Shown here piece by piece: positions 17,652 to 27,111 of a stretch of DNA of 64,000 nucleotides. The notes beneath the pieces were generated by a model. The model saw nothing but the letters and a program-made list of their open reading frames with translations, did not search any database and was not told where the DNA came from. The stretch is from Sorangium cellulosum (lineage in GTDB: Bacteria > Myxococcota_A > Polyangia > Polyangiales > Polyangiaceae): positions 22,213 through 86,212 of the forward strand of contig DYPH01000007.1 of assembly GCA_020720045.1 (NCBI GenBank). The letters run 5' to 3'. How positions within the stretch are numbered: the stretch's first letter is position 1; each line of letters begins with the position of its first letter. The translations under genes were made by a program, and so were the position numbers.

Positions 17652-18901
17652 TCTGTTACAGAAATGCGAGCAAATTTGCGATTTTTCGAGCCGACGCGCA
17701 CCAGGTACGGACCGCCAACGGCCAGCGTGTGGAGCGGGTCGATGACGCGGACTTGATCGAGTTCGACGCCCCCTTGCTCGAGGAGACGACGACCGTCGCT
17801 GACGCTCTTTACGAGGCCGGCGGCCTGCAGCGCATTCGCGAGCCGTACCGATCCCTGGACGGCGGCGACGGTGAACGCCGGGACATCGTCGGGGATGGCG
17901 TTGTTGCTGTAAACCGCCTTGAAGCTGGCCTCGGCGCGCTCGGCAGCATCGGTGTCGTGGAGGCGCGTGCAGAGTTCGCGACCGAAGATCGCCTTGATCT
18001 CCATCGGGTTTCGGCCGCTCTTCCGATCCTCTTTCAAGGCCGCGATCGCCTCGTTCGAGAGGGACGAAAGCAGCTCGAAGTAGCGAAAAATGACGTCGTC
18101 ATCGATCTGCATACATTTGCGGAAGATAACCTCTGCAGGCTCATCGAGGCCGATGTAGTTGTCGGCGCTCTTTGACATTTTCTTGCCGACGACCTTGCCA
18201 TTTTCCATCTTGGCGTCGGTCCCTTCAAGGAGCGGCATCGTCAAGACCATCTGGGCGCGCTTGCCATATTTCGGCATAAGATCGCGCCCCATGAGGAGGT
18301 TGAAGAGCTGGTCGGTTCCGCCGAGCTCGATGTCGCATTCGAGCGCGACCGAGTCGTAGCCCTGGAGGAGTGGGTAGAGAAACTCGTGTTGAAAAATCGG
18401 CTTCTGTTCTTCGAACCGCTTCGAGAAGTCGTTCCGCTCGAGCATGCGCGAGACGGTCGTCTTCGCGAGGAGTTCGACGAGCGCCGGCGCCCCCATCGTT
18501 TCTAGCCATTCCGCATTGGAACGCACCTCCGTCCGCTCGCGATTGAGGATCTTGAAGGCCTGCTCGGTGTACGTCTTCGCCGCCGCGCGGACGTCATCGC
18601 GCGAGAGGCGCGGACGGGCGTCGTTTTGGCCGGTCGGGTCGCCCACCATCGCCGTGAACTCGCCGACGAGCAGGATGACGGTGTGGCCAAGTTCTTGGAA
18701 CTGCCGAAGTTTTTGCATGAGGACCGCGTGGCCGACGTGCAGGTCCGGTCGCGTCGGGTCGAAGCCTGCTTTCACGCGCAGCGGACGATCGTGGGCGCGG
18801 GACTCTTCGAGGCGCTCGATGAGCTCCGCCTTGACGTGGAGATCGACGGCGCCGCGTTCGAGGACGGCAAGTTGCTCGGCGACAGGAAGGAAGCGCGACA
18901 T
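17648..18901 (-). CDS. tyrS: Tyrosyl-tRNA synthetase
   Basis: The 417-residue class I synthetase charges tRNA-Tyr. The HIGH motif appears as HVGH in RPDLHVGHAVLMQKLRQF near residue 54, and KMSKS is intact in GKKMSKSADNYIGL near 240. The tyrosine pocket segment ALECDIELGGTDQLFNLLMG precedes it, and a C-terminal S4 RNA-binding domain (VSDGRRLLEQGGVELDQVRV) closes the protein. The domain order fits the TyrRS type common in proteobacteria and myxobacteria. A lipoprotein gene overlaps its stop. It diverges from the SEC-C protein at 18980 with a 78-base gap. Confidence 0.97.
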   Translation of the reverse strand: MSRFLPVAEQLAVLERGAVDLHVKAELIERLEESRAHDRPLRVKAGFDPTRPDLHVGHAVLMQKLRQFQELGHTVILLVGEFTAMVGDPTGQNDARPRLSRDDVRAAAKTYTEQAFKILNRERTEVRSNAEWLETMGAPALVELLAKTTVSRMLERNDFSKRFEEQKPIFQHEFLYPLLQGYDSVALECDIELGGTDQLFNLLMGRDLMPKYGKRAQMVLTMPLLEGTDAKMENGKVVGKKMSKSADNYIGLDEPAEVIFRKCMQIDDDVIFRYFELLSSLSNEAIAALKEDRKSGRNPMEIKAIFGRELCTRLHDTDAAERAEASFKAVYSNNAIPDDVPAFTVAAVQGSVRLANALQAAGLVKSVSDGRRLLEQGGVELDQVRVIDPLHTLAVGGPYLVRVGSKNRKFARISVTE

Positions 18902-18979
18902 GGCGCCCGCTTATCGCACTCGTCGCCCCTCGCAAATGGGGGTTTCGGCGGACGACACCCTCGGGCTAGAACGCCCGCG

Positions 18980-19408
18980 ATGATCCTCGCCAAGAGCAAG
19001 CCCTGCCCCTGCCATAGCGGAAAGAACTATGGCGACTGCTGCGCCCCGTTCCACGCGCGCACAACGACCGCGCCGACGCCGGAAGCGCTGATGCGCTCTC
19101 GGTATGCCGCCTTCGCCTTGGGCGACGCCAAGTACCTCCTCGAAACGCTCGCCGCCGACCATGAGGACCGCAAGCTCCCCGTCGAGCCGCTCCTCGCCTC
19201 CTACCGCCAGCAGAAGCACACCTTCCGCTACGTGGGGCTCTCGGTGCTCGCCACGAGCGTCGACGGCGACAAGGGCTGGGTCACCTTCCGCGCGCGCATG
19301 TACGAGAAGGGGCGCGATCGCAGCTTCACGGAGCGCTCGCGCTTCACGAAGGAGAACGGCGCGTGGAAGTACGAAGACGTCGAGGAGACCCAAGAAGGGG
19401 CGAAGTAA
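18980..19408 (+). CDS. YchJ-family SEC-C motif protein
   Basis: The 142-residue protein begins with a zinc-binding SEC-C motif, KPCPCHSGKNYGDCCAPFH (CxCx8CC), followed by PTPEALMRSRYAAFALGDAK and an NTF2-like domain (YRQQKHTFRYVGLSV, GWVTFRARMYEKG). This is the YchJ/UPF0225 architecture. Function is unknown; the zinc motif resembles the SecB-binding tail of SecA. The start at 18980 puts the SEC-C motif right at the N-terminus, as in the family. A strong hairpin follows the stop. Confidence 0.88.
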   Translation: MILAKSKPCPCHSGKNYGDCCAPFHARTTTAPTPEALMRSRYAAFALGDAKYLLETLAADHEDRKLPVEPLLASYRQQKHTFRYVGLSVLATSVDGDKGWVTFRARMYEKGRDRSFTERSRFTKENGAWKYEDVEETQEGAK

Positions 19409-19430
19409 GCGCCGCCCGCTCCGACAAACG

Positions 19431-19471
19431 CGAAACGCGTGCTCCGTCTTCAAGACGGGCACGCGTTTTCG
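19431..19471. terminator. Bidirectional intrinsic terminator between ychJ-like gene and HU gene
   Basis: A long inverted repeat: CGAAACGCGTG pairs with CACGCGTTTTCG and an inner CCGTCTT pairs with AAGACGG. It is followed by TTTTCGTTT on the plus strand and by CG-AAAC runs on the other side. It lies between two converging genes and could stop transcription from both. Confidence 0.85.
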
Positions 19472-19510
19472 TTTGGCAGGGACTCGGCGTGGCGCCGGCC
19501 CTGACCCCCA

Positions 19511-19837
19511 TCATTCGTCGTCGCTGTCGTCGTCGGCGTCGAGTTCCGGCTTTACGGCGCGGCTCTCGTCGACGATGCGCTCAAGGTCTTTGCCGACCTT
19601 GAACTTCGGAAGGCGCTTCGGCTTTACTTCGACGGCTTCGCCGGTGCGCGGGTTGCGACCGTCGTAACCTTCGTAGGGCTTCACCTTGAAGCTTCCGAAT
19701 CCGCGGATTTCGATCCCCTCACCGTTTTGGAGGGCCTCCGTCATGGAGTCGAAGACGCAATTGACCACGAGCTCAGCTCGCGCCTTCGTGAGTTTTCCCC
19801 GGGCTGCCAGGGCATCAATGAGTTCGCTCTTGGTCAT
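19511..19837 (-). CDS. HU/IHF-family DNA-binding protein with acidic tail
   Basis: The 108-residue protein has the whole HU/IHF fold: MTKSELIDALAARGKLTKAR, then NGEGIEIRGFGSFKVK, the arm GRNPRTGEAVEVKPKRLPKF and the final helix. The start MTKSELI and the arm resemble IHF-beta-like members more than HU proper. Residues after about 92 form an acidic tail (DADDDSDDE) not found in the usual 90-95-residue proteins. It bends and compacts DNA. The 175-base gap upstream (19838-20012) is free of genes and should hold its promoter, but I see no clear -35/-10 pair. Confidence 0.93.
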   Translation of the reverse strand: MTKSELIDALAARGKLTKARAELVVNCVFDSMTEALQNGEGIEIRGFGSFKVKPYEGYDGRNPRTGEAVEVKPKRLPKFKVGKDLERIVDESRAVKPELDADDDSDDE

Positions 19838-20012
19838 CGGACTACCTGTCTCGCGCGAAGGGAAGTTGAAGCCCCGATCCAGTGCAGCAGAAAGGGGTGT
19901 CGAATCGTGGGGCGGTGAAGGGACGTTTCGAGAGAAGCTCGACGAGGTCCCACCCCGCGCTGGATTTCGACGTCGCGCGCATCGGCCAGAAAGCCGGAAT
20001 CTCGTCGCGCAG

Positions 20013-22106
20013 TCAATCGTGAGTTTTCGTTGTGCACGGTTCTGACGAGATTCCGACCAACCGTATGTGTTCGATCGCGGAGCGCACTCGAAGGGAGATT
20101 TCGCTGAAGTCGCCTTTTTTGTGCGGGTTCAGCGCACGGATGTCGCCGCGAAACCGTCGGACGTCGCGAGGAGACCTCGAATCGTCCTCGGTGAAATCTT
20201 TGTCGTCTTCGGAAGCGCCGACCGCCAGCGCGCCGAAATTCGCCCCCCAAAACGTTACCAAATACGTTGAACATGCACGTATCTGGTCGACAAACGTGAC
20301 GGTCGCGACGAGTGGCGCCGCCCCTTGCCGGTGGAGCGCGAGGCCGGCGGGCCCGTCGTCCCAGCGCGGAAATCCGTAACCATTTTCGACGGCGCGGAGG
20401 GGCCAAAGCGCAGTGCCCGACCATGCGAAGCGCGTGCGGTCGTCGAACGGTATAAAATCCTGTTTTGTTAACAGATTGTCTCGGTCGAACATCGTCGGCG
20501 GACGGCCAAGAAGGGCCCAGGTCGGCCGGTCGTCGCCGCCCCGCGGAGCGCTCGCCCGGGCGACGATACGTGTGGGATGCATTGGGTCATTCGCGAGCAA
20601 AAATGCGGCGTCACCGTCGACGAGGGTAAGTGTGGTGGTATTGGGGGATTGGGACGTAAATACAAGGGCTTGTGACTCGTTTGCTTCCGTCCATGCCGGG
20701 CGTCCGCCGTCCCGATCACGGAGCATTCGGGCCGCTGCGGAGCCGTGAAACGCGAATCCGATGAGCGACGCAACGACGAGCGCGGCGCTGAAATTCGCGG
20801 CCTGAGGAGGGGCCTTGAAGCCTTTCAAACGAAACAACGGCTCCGATTCGACGACCCACAAACCGAGAAGAATCGCTTCGACGGGGAGGACATCTGCAAG
20901 AAGTCGTGCGCCGCCACCCGGGTAGTTTCCGTCGAAATAGAAAGGGGCGTACGCGAGGACGTGGAGAGGCGGAAGGGCAGCAAGGAGCCGGCGTCGACCA
21001 GCGCGCAGGCCCGCCACGATGGCGACGAGCGTCATCAGACCGGTGAATTCTTGATTCCCGAGATCTCCGAGATGGAGGGCGAGCCGTCGAGCGGTCGTCC
21101 CGAGGGCCGCGCCGGCGGAGTAGCCGTCGGCGAGTCGGGCGGCGACGAAGGGGCCGTGCTCGAACTGGCAGCCGATCCCGCGGCCGAAGCCGTACCGGAA
21201 GCAGCCGACGGGGCCGTCGGTGAGCGCGTAATAAACGCTCTGGGCGGGCCGGAAGGGGGCTCCGGTGACGCGGTATTGGTAGGCAAAGAGCAGGGCGAGC
21301 GGCACTGCAAGCCCGGCGAACGCGGCGAAGCAGTGAGAGAATGTTCGTGTCGTACGTCGACCAAGGAGCGCCACGGCGAGAAGGGTCGCTGGGGCAAATG
21401 CCGAGGCAAAACGAGTGGTTGCGAGCGCGCCGACGGCGAGTCCCGCGGCGGCGGAAGTTGCGAGCGATCGGTCGCGATCCTCCGTGGCGGCAGCGCCCGT
21501 CGGAAGTGCCCAGAAAAAAAGAAGAATCAGTAGCGCGCAGAGGCCATGCGCCATCGGTTCTGCCCCGAAATACCGAAGCGGCGCCGACAGCACGACGAGG
21601 AGCGCTGCGAGTCGCGGACCGCGATCGTCCCCAGCTCCCCGGGTGAACTTCCGCGCGACCGCGTAGGTTGCGAGCGGGAGCGCCCCTGCAAGGGCGAGCG
21701 GCGCCAGGTTTGGCAAGCCGAGGCGATGCCCAATCGCGAGCACCGCCGGCCAGCCCGGCGGGAAAATTCCTGCGAGACGGCCGTCTGGCGTGGCGACCAC
21801 AAAGCGGCCCAACGTCGCCGCGAGGGGGGCGCGACTGGCAAACGCGACGGCACCGCTCGCGAACGTTCGCGCTTGGAAGGTGTACGCCGCCGCATCGATG
21901 ATCCGCGGGCCGCCCCGCAGGTAGGCCGTGAAATAGAGGCGCGACAAGAGAATCGCACTAACCGCGCACGCAACCAAAAAATTGCGAGGGGATTTCGAGG
22001 CTTTCCACGGCTTCACGACCAGCAGTGGCACCACCGCGAGGAGCGCGCCGAGGGCGATGGAATCGCCGCCGGGGAGCTCAAAGGGGCCGAACGGGGTCGC
22101 TACCAT
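20013..22106 (-). CDS. Polytopic membrane protein, GT-C glycosyltransferase-like
   Basis: This 697-residue protein has about ten hydrophobic segments in its first 430 residues (such as LALGALLAVVPLLVV-like and LAALLVVLSAPLRYFG) followed by a soluble C-terminal domain. Near the N-terminus RGGPRIIDAAAYTFQARTFA has the acidic loop position typical of GT39/GT-C enzymes that use lipid-linked sugars, and YFDGNYPGGGARLLADVLPV follows later. The acceptor and sugar are unknown. It is co-directional with map, 18 bases downstream of the map stop, so the two may be co-transcribed. Confidence 0.7.
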   Translation of the reverse strand: MVATPFGPFELPGGDSIALGALLAVVPLLVVKPWKASKSPRNFLVACAVSAILLSRLYFTAYLRGGPRIIDAAAYTFQARTFASGAVAFASRAPLAATLGRFVVATPDGRLAGIFPPGWPAVLAIGHRLGLPNLAPLALAGALPLATYAVARKFTRGAGDDRGPRLAALLVVLSAPLRYFGAEPMAHGLCALLILLFFWALPTGAAATEDRDRSLATSAAAGLAVGALATTRFASAFAPATLLAVALLGRRTTRTFSHCFAAFAGLAVPLALLFAYQYRVTGAPFRPAQSVYYALTDGPVGCFRYGFGRGIGCQFEHGPFVAARLADGYSAGAALGTTARRLALHLGDLGNQEFTGLMTLVAIVAGLRAGRRRLLAALPPLHVLAYAPFYFDGNYPGGGARLLADVLPVEAILLGLWVVESEPLFRLKGFKAPPQAANFSAALVVASLIGFAFHGSAAARMLRDRDGGRPAWTEANESQALVFTSQSPNTTTLTLVDGDAAFLLANDPMHPTRIVARASAPRGGDDRPTWALLGRPPTMFDRDNLLTKQDFIPFDDRTRFAWSGTALWPLRAVENGYGFPRWDDGPAGLALHRQGAAPLVATVTFVDQIRACSTYLVTFWGANFGALAVGASEDDKDFTEDDSRSPRDVRRFRGDIRALNPHKKGDFSEISLRVRSAIEHIRLVGISSEPCTTKTHD

Positions 22107-22124
22107 CGGAGGGCCTGCGCCCGA

Positions 22125-22904
22125 TTAGCTGGAAAACATGGGGGAATCGTCCGGGTCGCGCGTGAGGACTTCCACCCCGGTCGCCGTGACGACGACGGTG
22201 TGTTCGCACTGGGCCGACCATTTCCCGTCGGCGGTAACGATCGTCCATCCATCGGCGAGTTCCTTGATGCCGGCGCCCCCGAGGTTCAGCATCGGCTCAA
22301 TCGTGAACGCCATGCCGGCACGCAGCTTCAAGCCGGCGCCGCGCGCGCCGAAATGCGAGACGTGCGGATCCATGTGCATGTTCCGACCGATGCCGTGGCC
22401 GCCGAATTCGCGGACGATCGTGCAACCTGCCGCCCGCGCGACCTCCTGAATCGCAAACCCGATGTCGCCAAGCGTGGCGCCGGGGCGGACGACGGCGATC
22501 CCCGCATCGCGGGCGCGCCGCGCACTCTCGACGAGGTGGCGCGCCTCCGGCGAAGGCGTGCCGACGAAGAAGGTCTCACTCGTGTCGCCATGAAAGCCGT
22601 TCAGCTTTGTGGTGACGTCGAGGTTGACGATGTCCCCGTCGGCAAAGACCACCTTATCCGTCGGAATTCCGTGGCAAATCACTTCGTTTCGGCTGACGCA
22701 CACCGATGCTGGGAAGCCGTGGTAGCCGAGTTGGCTCGGCGTCCCACCGACGCGAGCGGTGTCTGCGCGGATGAAGGCGTCGATCTCCGCAGCGGTCAGC
22801 CCCGGCTTCAGAAGCGCGCCGGCCCCCCGCAGCGTTGCGCGTGCGACCTGCGAGGCGACGCGCAACTTTTCAATTTCTCGGGGCGAAAGAATCTCAACGG
22901 CCAT
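22125..22904 (-). CDS. map: Type I methionine aminopeptidase
   Basis: The 259-residue enzyme removes the initiator methionine from new proteins. All metal ligands are visible: Asp in GDIVNLDVTT and in GFHGDTSETF, His in EFGGHGIGRNMHMDPHV, Glu in FTIEPML and Glu in SAQCEHTVVV. The substrate-side His is in GYHGFPASVCVSRNEVICHG. It has no N-terminal zinc-finger extension, so it is subtype Ia as in E. coli. It precedes the GT-C-like gene on the same strand. Confidence 0.97.
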   Translation of the reverse strand: MAVEILSPREIEKLRVASQVARATLRGAGALLKPGLTAAEIDAFIRADTARVGGTPSQLGYHGFPASVCVSRNEVICHGIPTDKVVFADGDIVNLDVTTKLNGFHGDTSETFFVGTPSPEARHLVESARRARDAGIAVVRPGATLGDIGFAIQEVARAAGCTIVREFGGHGIGRNMHMDPHVSHFGARGAGLKLRAGMAFTIEPMLNLGGAGIKELADGWTIVTADGKWSAQCEHTVVVTATGVEVLTRDPDDSPMFSS

Positions 22905-22995
22905 GGATGCCCGCTTAGCGAACCTTCCTAGGAGGTCGCCACGTCGAAGTTGGTCTTTCGCACGGGACTCCGGGTCCTCGCCGCTTCGTGAATGG

Positions 22996-23742
22996 TCACT
23001 TATCGACGTTGCCGAGGATGCAGGTGCTCACCTCAAGGAGCGTGTAGACGATCGCTTTTTCTTGGGCGAGCAGCCCCCCCGCCCGGGCGCCGTCGGTGTG
23101 GTTGGTGCTGAAGAGCACCCGTCCGCACCGATCGGGGAAGGTCACGGTGCTCGGCTTCCCATTGGCGGCCACCCAGATCTTCGGAGTGATCGAAATGGAA
23201 GAGCCCGTCGGACTCTCACCCGTGACCGGATTCACCCCTTCGATAGTTGTATAGATTCCGGTCAGCTGTTCGCCATTGGGGTCGTTACCGACGACGCCCA
23301 TCCACTGTTTGAGTCCCGGATCCATCCACGTCCCTGCGCGATTGATCTCCGTGCGGTCGCAGCCATTTCCAGCGCTTATCGTCGCGTCATTTACCGGCGT
23401 ATTGTACCAGTGAATGTGCTTCGGCCACCCCTGACGAACGTATTCGTAGGCGTAATCGGTGACATAGAGGCGCCCCCCAGACTTCACATAGTCGACGAGG
23501 GTGCTCTTGACCGTCCCATCCAGGGCCGTCGGGTCGACGCAGGTCTCTTGATCGTTCGTTCCGCAGGCCAGGAACACGAACGAATATTCCTTCAACTTCG
23601 TCTTGCTGCGAATAGTGGCCTCGCCGATGGCGCCGGTCTGGGCCTCGAAATCGAAGTTCAAAGAACGTAGCGTATTCTGAACATTATCGAAGGTTGCGAT
23701 GCTCGTCGGCACCACCGAATACCTTCGGCGCGTAGTCTCCAA
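22996..23742 (-). pseudogene. C-terminal part of a frameshifted lipoprotein (GATase1/ThuA-like domain)
   Basis: The frame covers about 245 residues. From YSVVPTSIATFDNVQNTLRS onward it reads as a flavodoxin-like/GATase1-like domain (LKEYSFVFLACGTNDQE, LVDYVKSGGRLYVTDYAYEY) common in deltaproteobacterial lipoproteins. Its only possible start is a TTG whose first codons lie in the overlap with the upstream frame and make no sense (ETTRRR). The preceding gene on the same strand (23684-24250) ends out of frame exactly here, so the two are halves of one gene with one extra base near 23714-23728. It could instead be a sequencing indel. Confidence 0.7.
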
Positions 23743-24250
23743 CGGCCGGATCGTTCCGCCCAGGAATCGACGTGATCTCCGTCGCCACCGCGTTGAGTCC
23801 GTCCCGCAAATCTACTTGGCGTACCCGACGGAAGCGCCCCTTTTCAATGACGAGGTACTGCTTCCCTGGCTTGAAAATCAGGAGTTCAAACGTGCCATCA
23901 ATCGCCGAGGTGGCGTGGGCGGGTAGCGTCGTGAGATCGATGCAGGTGTCGCAAATCGCACCGCGAGGACCTTCCGGCGGTGCCTGCGTCGTCAGATAGA
24001 GAACAGCGCCAGGGAGCGGAAGCATTCCATCGGGAGCGAAGGCCTTCCCCTTGATCGAGTCAATCGCTGTATCGAACGTGACCGGCCCCGAATCAGGAAG
24101 GTCGAGATTCGCGTCGGGATTCGTCGGCTCAATGGTGCCATCGGAGCCTCCATCTCGGGCTTGAAAGCCGCTATCGGTCGGGCTGCTGCAGCCGAGAAGC
24201 GCGCTGACGAGCGCGAGGGTGGCAAAGCGAAAAGGGGCGGTTGAACGCAT
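23684..24250 (-). pseudogene. N-terminal part of a frameshifted lipoprotein (carboxypeptidase-regulatory-like domain)
   Basis: The frame encodes a lipoprotein signal (MRSTAPFRFATLALVSALLG then CSS), an Asp/Ser/Gly linker, and a carboxypeptidase-regulatory-like beta domain (IKGKAFAPDGMLPLPGAVLY, AIDGTFELLIFKPGKQYLVI). It runs smoothly to GDYAPK and then into a nonsense tail that stops at 23684. The neighbouring frame continues the protein from the same point. Together they would encode about 415 residues: a lipid-anchored envelope protein with a sugar- or ligand-binding domain and a GATase1-like domain. Function is unknown. Confidence 0.75.
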
Positions 24251-24399
24251 GGGCCGTGGTCTACGGCCTCACCGTTCGCCGGGCTCGTGACATCCGTCCT
24301 CACGACAGGGTGGGGCGAATGCTTGATATTCTTCATAAATATGGCCTTAGAACGACCAATGAGACACGGGGGAGACGTTTGCTTACGCAAGTGCGGCGA

Positions 24400-26685
24400 T
24401 CACTGGGTCGCCCACAGGTGATAGCTCACGTAGTCAGTCGGCCCCATCGTTCGATTTTCCATTGTAATTCGGATGGTTGTGCCGACAAGCGCCGCGGGGA
24501 CTTCGATGGGGCGCTCCACAAAGTGATCGGTGCGACGGTCGAAGACTTCGTCGGGGAGGGGAGTCCCATCGACGATCACGCGAATCGTGGTTGGCCCTTC
24601 CGGGGCGACGCGAAGGACCAACGTGGCCGGCTCGTGGGGCGTGAATCCCCGGAGCGTGAACGACTCCTCCATCGTCGGCCGGATGCGGCGGCCGCCGTCG
24701 ACGATTTCGTCGGCACCGGCGTGGTGGGGAAGGATCGCCAGGTGGGTGAAGCCGCCGTGGGGGGCCGGAAATCGGTATCCGTGCGCTTTTTCGTTAACAA
24801 TATCGGCGAAGTCGACGGTGTCGATGATGCGCGTACGGCCGTGGGGGAAGCTCTCCAAGAGCTCGCCGCTCCCGAGGAGGTGCCAGTCGGCCCGGTAGAG
24901 GACGTGCTCGAAATCGCCGCAGACGACGTTCCCCTCGATGGGGAAGCGCTTGAGGACGCCGCTCGAAAACCAGTGAGGGAGCCAGCTCCACCAACTGGGA
25001 AAAATGGCAAGAACATCGGGGAGTTCTTCCCGCGGCATCCGCTCGAGGAGTTCGATGGTCGCCGGGAGTTTGTTGGCCCCGGCACGTGCAAAGGGGAAGT
25101 CGTGGTAGCCGCCGAGTCCGATGATGTCGAGGCCGTCCCACTCGCTCGCGTAGAGGATCGCCCCCGCGTCGCCGACGAGGACGCGATGTTTGCCGCGCCG
25201 GAGGCCGTAACGGTCAGGATGCTCCTGAACTTCCGTCTTTAAGAAGCGACCTAACGTCGTTTGTTGATCACGAATGTTTCGGCAGGCGCGCCCGAAAAAC
25301 CACTTTTGACCGCGGTAGACGTTTGCCTGGTGGAGCGAAAAGAAGAGGACCGCACCGACGGCCGCGACGCGACGGAGCGGAGCGATGGCGAGCGCGACCC
25401 CGAGTCCGGTGCCGACGAGCAAGACGGTTCCCCAGAGAAGCGACTCATGGGGGTTCGTCATCGGCTTGCGCGTCGCCACTCCGAAGAGGGCGATCGTCGC
25501 AACGCCGACGGGGATGAGGACGCTTTTTCGAGCTGTTGTGCGGTGCAGGAGCACCGCGACGCCCAGCGTTGCCAGGACCATCAGCCAGGCGACCGCCGGC
25601 ATGACGTAGCGCTCGTTCTGCCAGCGGACTTGGCCGTTCGCAGCGACGACGAGATACCAGCCGACGATCTGGGCGGTGAGGAAGAGGGCCATGCGGCGCG
25701 TCTTCGGATGGGCAAACGGTACGAGCGCGAGGCCAGGAATCAATGCGCCAAAACGGAGGTCGTCGGAGAGATGGTATTCGACGATTCGAAGGGCCGCGTA
25801 GACGAAGTTCCCCGTGTAGTCGTCCCATTTCTGTTGGGAAGTCTGGAAGGGGTCATTCATCGCAAGTTTCACGATGGCGCCGTTCGCCGACCACTCCCCG
25901 GTGAAGCCACGGTTCGCGCAGGCTTGGCCGACGAGCGCCACCACCCCCGGGAGACCGACGCGGAGGAGCGTCTTGAGCGCTGTCGCCACCGAGAACGAGC
26001 GCGCCTGTGACGCGGATGCAATGCCAAAAATTGCTAAAGTTACAGCTGCTTCTGGACGCGTGAGTACGAGGAGCACGCCGACGGCACCGAGGCCCCACTC
26101 GGCGGCCGCCCGTGCCCGCGGAACACGTGCATCTTGCACGCGAAAGAGGGCGAGCAGCGCGAGGCTCCAGATAGCCAGGAACCAGGCGACCTCCATGCCC
26201 GACCAGAGGGACCACGCCAGCGCGCCAACCCCAAGAAAAAGCGGCGGAAGGAGCCAGGTGACCCCACGAAAGAGCGGGCTGTCTTCGACGCGCAGGAAGG
26301 CGCGGCGGAGCGTAAGGAGCGTCCCGAACACGCTCCCCATGGCAAGCAGCGCCGCCCAGACCATGAGTTGGGCGCCTTGAAAGCCAAGGAGCCAACCAAG
26401 GGCGAGGACGAAAGGGTAGGAAAGACTCGTATTCCCGCTGCTAAAGCCGTTCCCGGGGACCCACTCGAAGGGGTGGCCGAGGGCGGTTGCGCGCGCATAG
26501 TCGAAGTGGATGAAGACGTCGTCGAGGGGGGCCGACCACTCGCCGCCCGTCTGCAGCATCATCCCGTGGTAAAAACTGCGTGCAGAATACACGGTTGCGA
26601 ACGCCGCTCCCAGGACGAAGGCGCGCTCTTCCCAGCGCCAAGCCCGCCCCGCCGGCTGATTCGGACCGATCATGAGCGGCCGCAT
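24400..26685 (-). CDS. Large polytopic membrane protein, GT-C glycosyltransferase-like
   Basis: The 761-residue protein has about ten hydrophobic helices in residues 10-440 and a soluble beta-rich C-terminal domain. The first loop has DDVFIHFDYARATALGHPFE, the DD-containing motif of GT-C enzymes that use polyprenyl-linked sugars, and LTRPEAAVTLAIFG is also typical. The frame stays open upstream through the tandem repeat array, but that part is repeat-encoded (RPSAKRETARSSMPT units) and I place the start at ATG 26685 (26673 is the alternative). Acceptor is unknown. It diverges from the TonB receptor operon. Confidence 0.75.
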   Translation of the reverse strand: MRPLMIGPNQPAGRAWRWEERAFVLGAAFATVYSARSFYHGMMLQTGGEWSAPLDDVFIHFDYARATALGHPFEWVPGNGFSSGNTSLSYPFVLALGWLLGFQGAQLMVWAALLAMGSVFGTLLTLRRAFLRVEDSPLFRGVTWLLPPLFLGVGALAWSLWSGMEVAWFLAIWSLALLALFRVQDARVPRARAAAEWGLGAVGVLLVLTRPEAAVTLAIFGIASASQARSFSVATALKTLLRVGLPGVVALVGQACANRGFTGEWSANGAIVKLAMNDPFQTSQQKWDDYTGNFVYAALRIVEYHLSDDLRFGALIPGLALVPFAHPKTRRMALFLTAQIVGWYLVVAANGQVRWQNERYVMPAVAWLMVLATLGVAVLLHRTTARKSVLIPVGVATIALFGVATRKPMTNPHESLLWGTVLLVGTGLGVALAIAPLRRVAAVGAVLFFSLHQANVYRGQKWFFGRACRNIRDQQTTLGRFLKTEVQEHPDRYGLRRGKHRVLVGDAGAILYASEWDGLDIIGLGGYHDFPFARAGANKLPATIELLERMPREELPDVLAIFPSWWSWLPHWFSSGVLKRFPIEGNVVCGDFEHVLYRADWHLLGSGELLESFPHGRTRIIDTVDFADIVNEKAHGYRFPAPHGGFTHLAILPHHAGADEIVDGGRRIRPTMEESFTLRGFTPHEPATLVLRVAPEGPTTIRVIVDGTPLPDEVFDRRTDHFVERPIEVPAALVGTTIRITMENRTMGPTDYVSYHLWATQ

Positions 26686-26734
26686 ACCCGACGCGTCTAC
26701 GAACTGCAACGGACCAGACCGCGCAGCGCGCCCT

Positions 26735-27017
26735 GCGGACGGACGCGTGGGCATCGAACTCCGGGCCGTCTCCCGCTTCGCGGACGGACGGGTTGGCATC
26801 GAACTCCGCGCCGTCTCCCGCTTCGCGGACGGACGCGTGGGCATCGAACTCCGGGCCGTCTCCCGCTTCGCGGACGGACGGGTTGGCATCGAACTCCGCG
26901 CCGTCTCCCGCTTCGCGGACGGACGCGTGGGCATCGAACTCCGCGCCGTCTCCCGCTTCGCGGACGGACGCGTGGGCATCGAACTCCGCGCCGTCTCCCG
27001 CTTCGCGGACGGACGCG
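26735..27017. repeat. 45-bp tandem repeat array, five full and two partial units
   Basis: Units of 45 bases lie end to end from about 26735 to 27017, full copies starting at 26761, 26806, 26851, 26896 and 26941. Two variants, differing at a few positions (CCGCGCC/CCGGGCC and CGTGGGC/GGTTGGC), alternate in the first four units. Being a multiple of three, the array is open in several frames. Each unit contains CCGCG...CGCGG, able to form a hairpin. It fills the gap between two divergent genes. A further single copy lies at 39626. Confidence 0.95.
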
Positions 27018-27111
27018 TCTGCGTTGCGACTCTGCATCGCTTCCAGTAGGGTCCCGCGCCGATCATGGTGTTGCCCGCCTGTTTTCAGCGATTCTCCCGG
27101 AAGGCCTGCCC

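Noticed and set aside
24400..27066. Reading the GT-C-like protein as 888 residues including an N-terminal 15-residue repeat domain
   Set aside because: The N-terminal repeats are just the 45-bp DNA array in an open frame; all frames through it are open. A hydrophobic first helix and start codons at 26673/26685 lie after it.
26134..27111. Extending the TonB receptor upstream through the repeat array
   Set aside because: The extra part is low-complexity shadow sequence; the signal peptide at 27112 marks the start.
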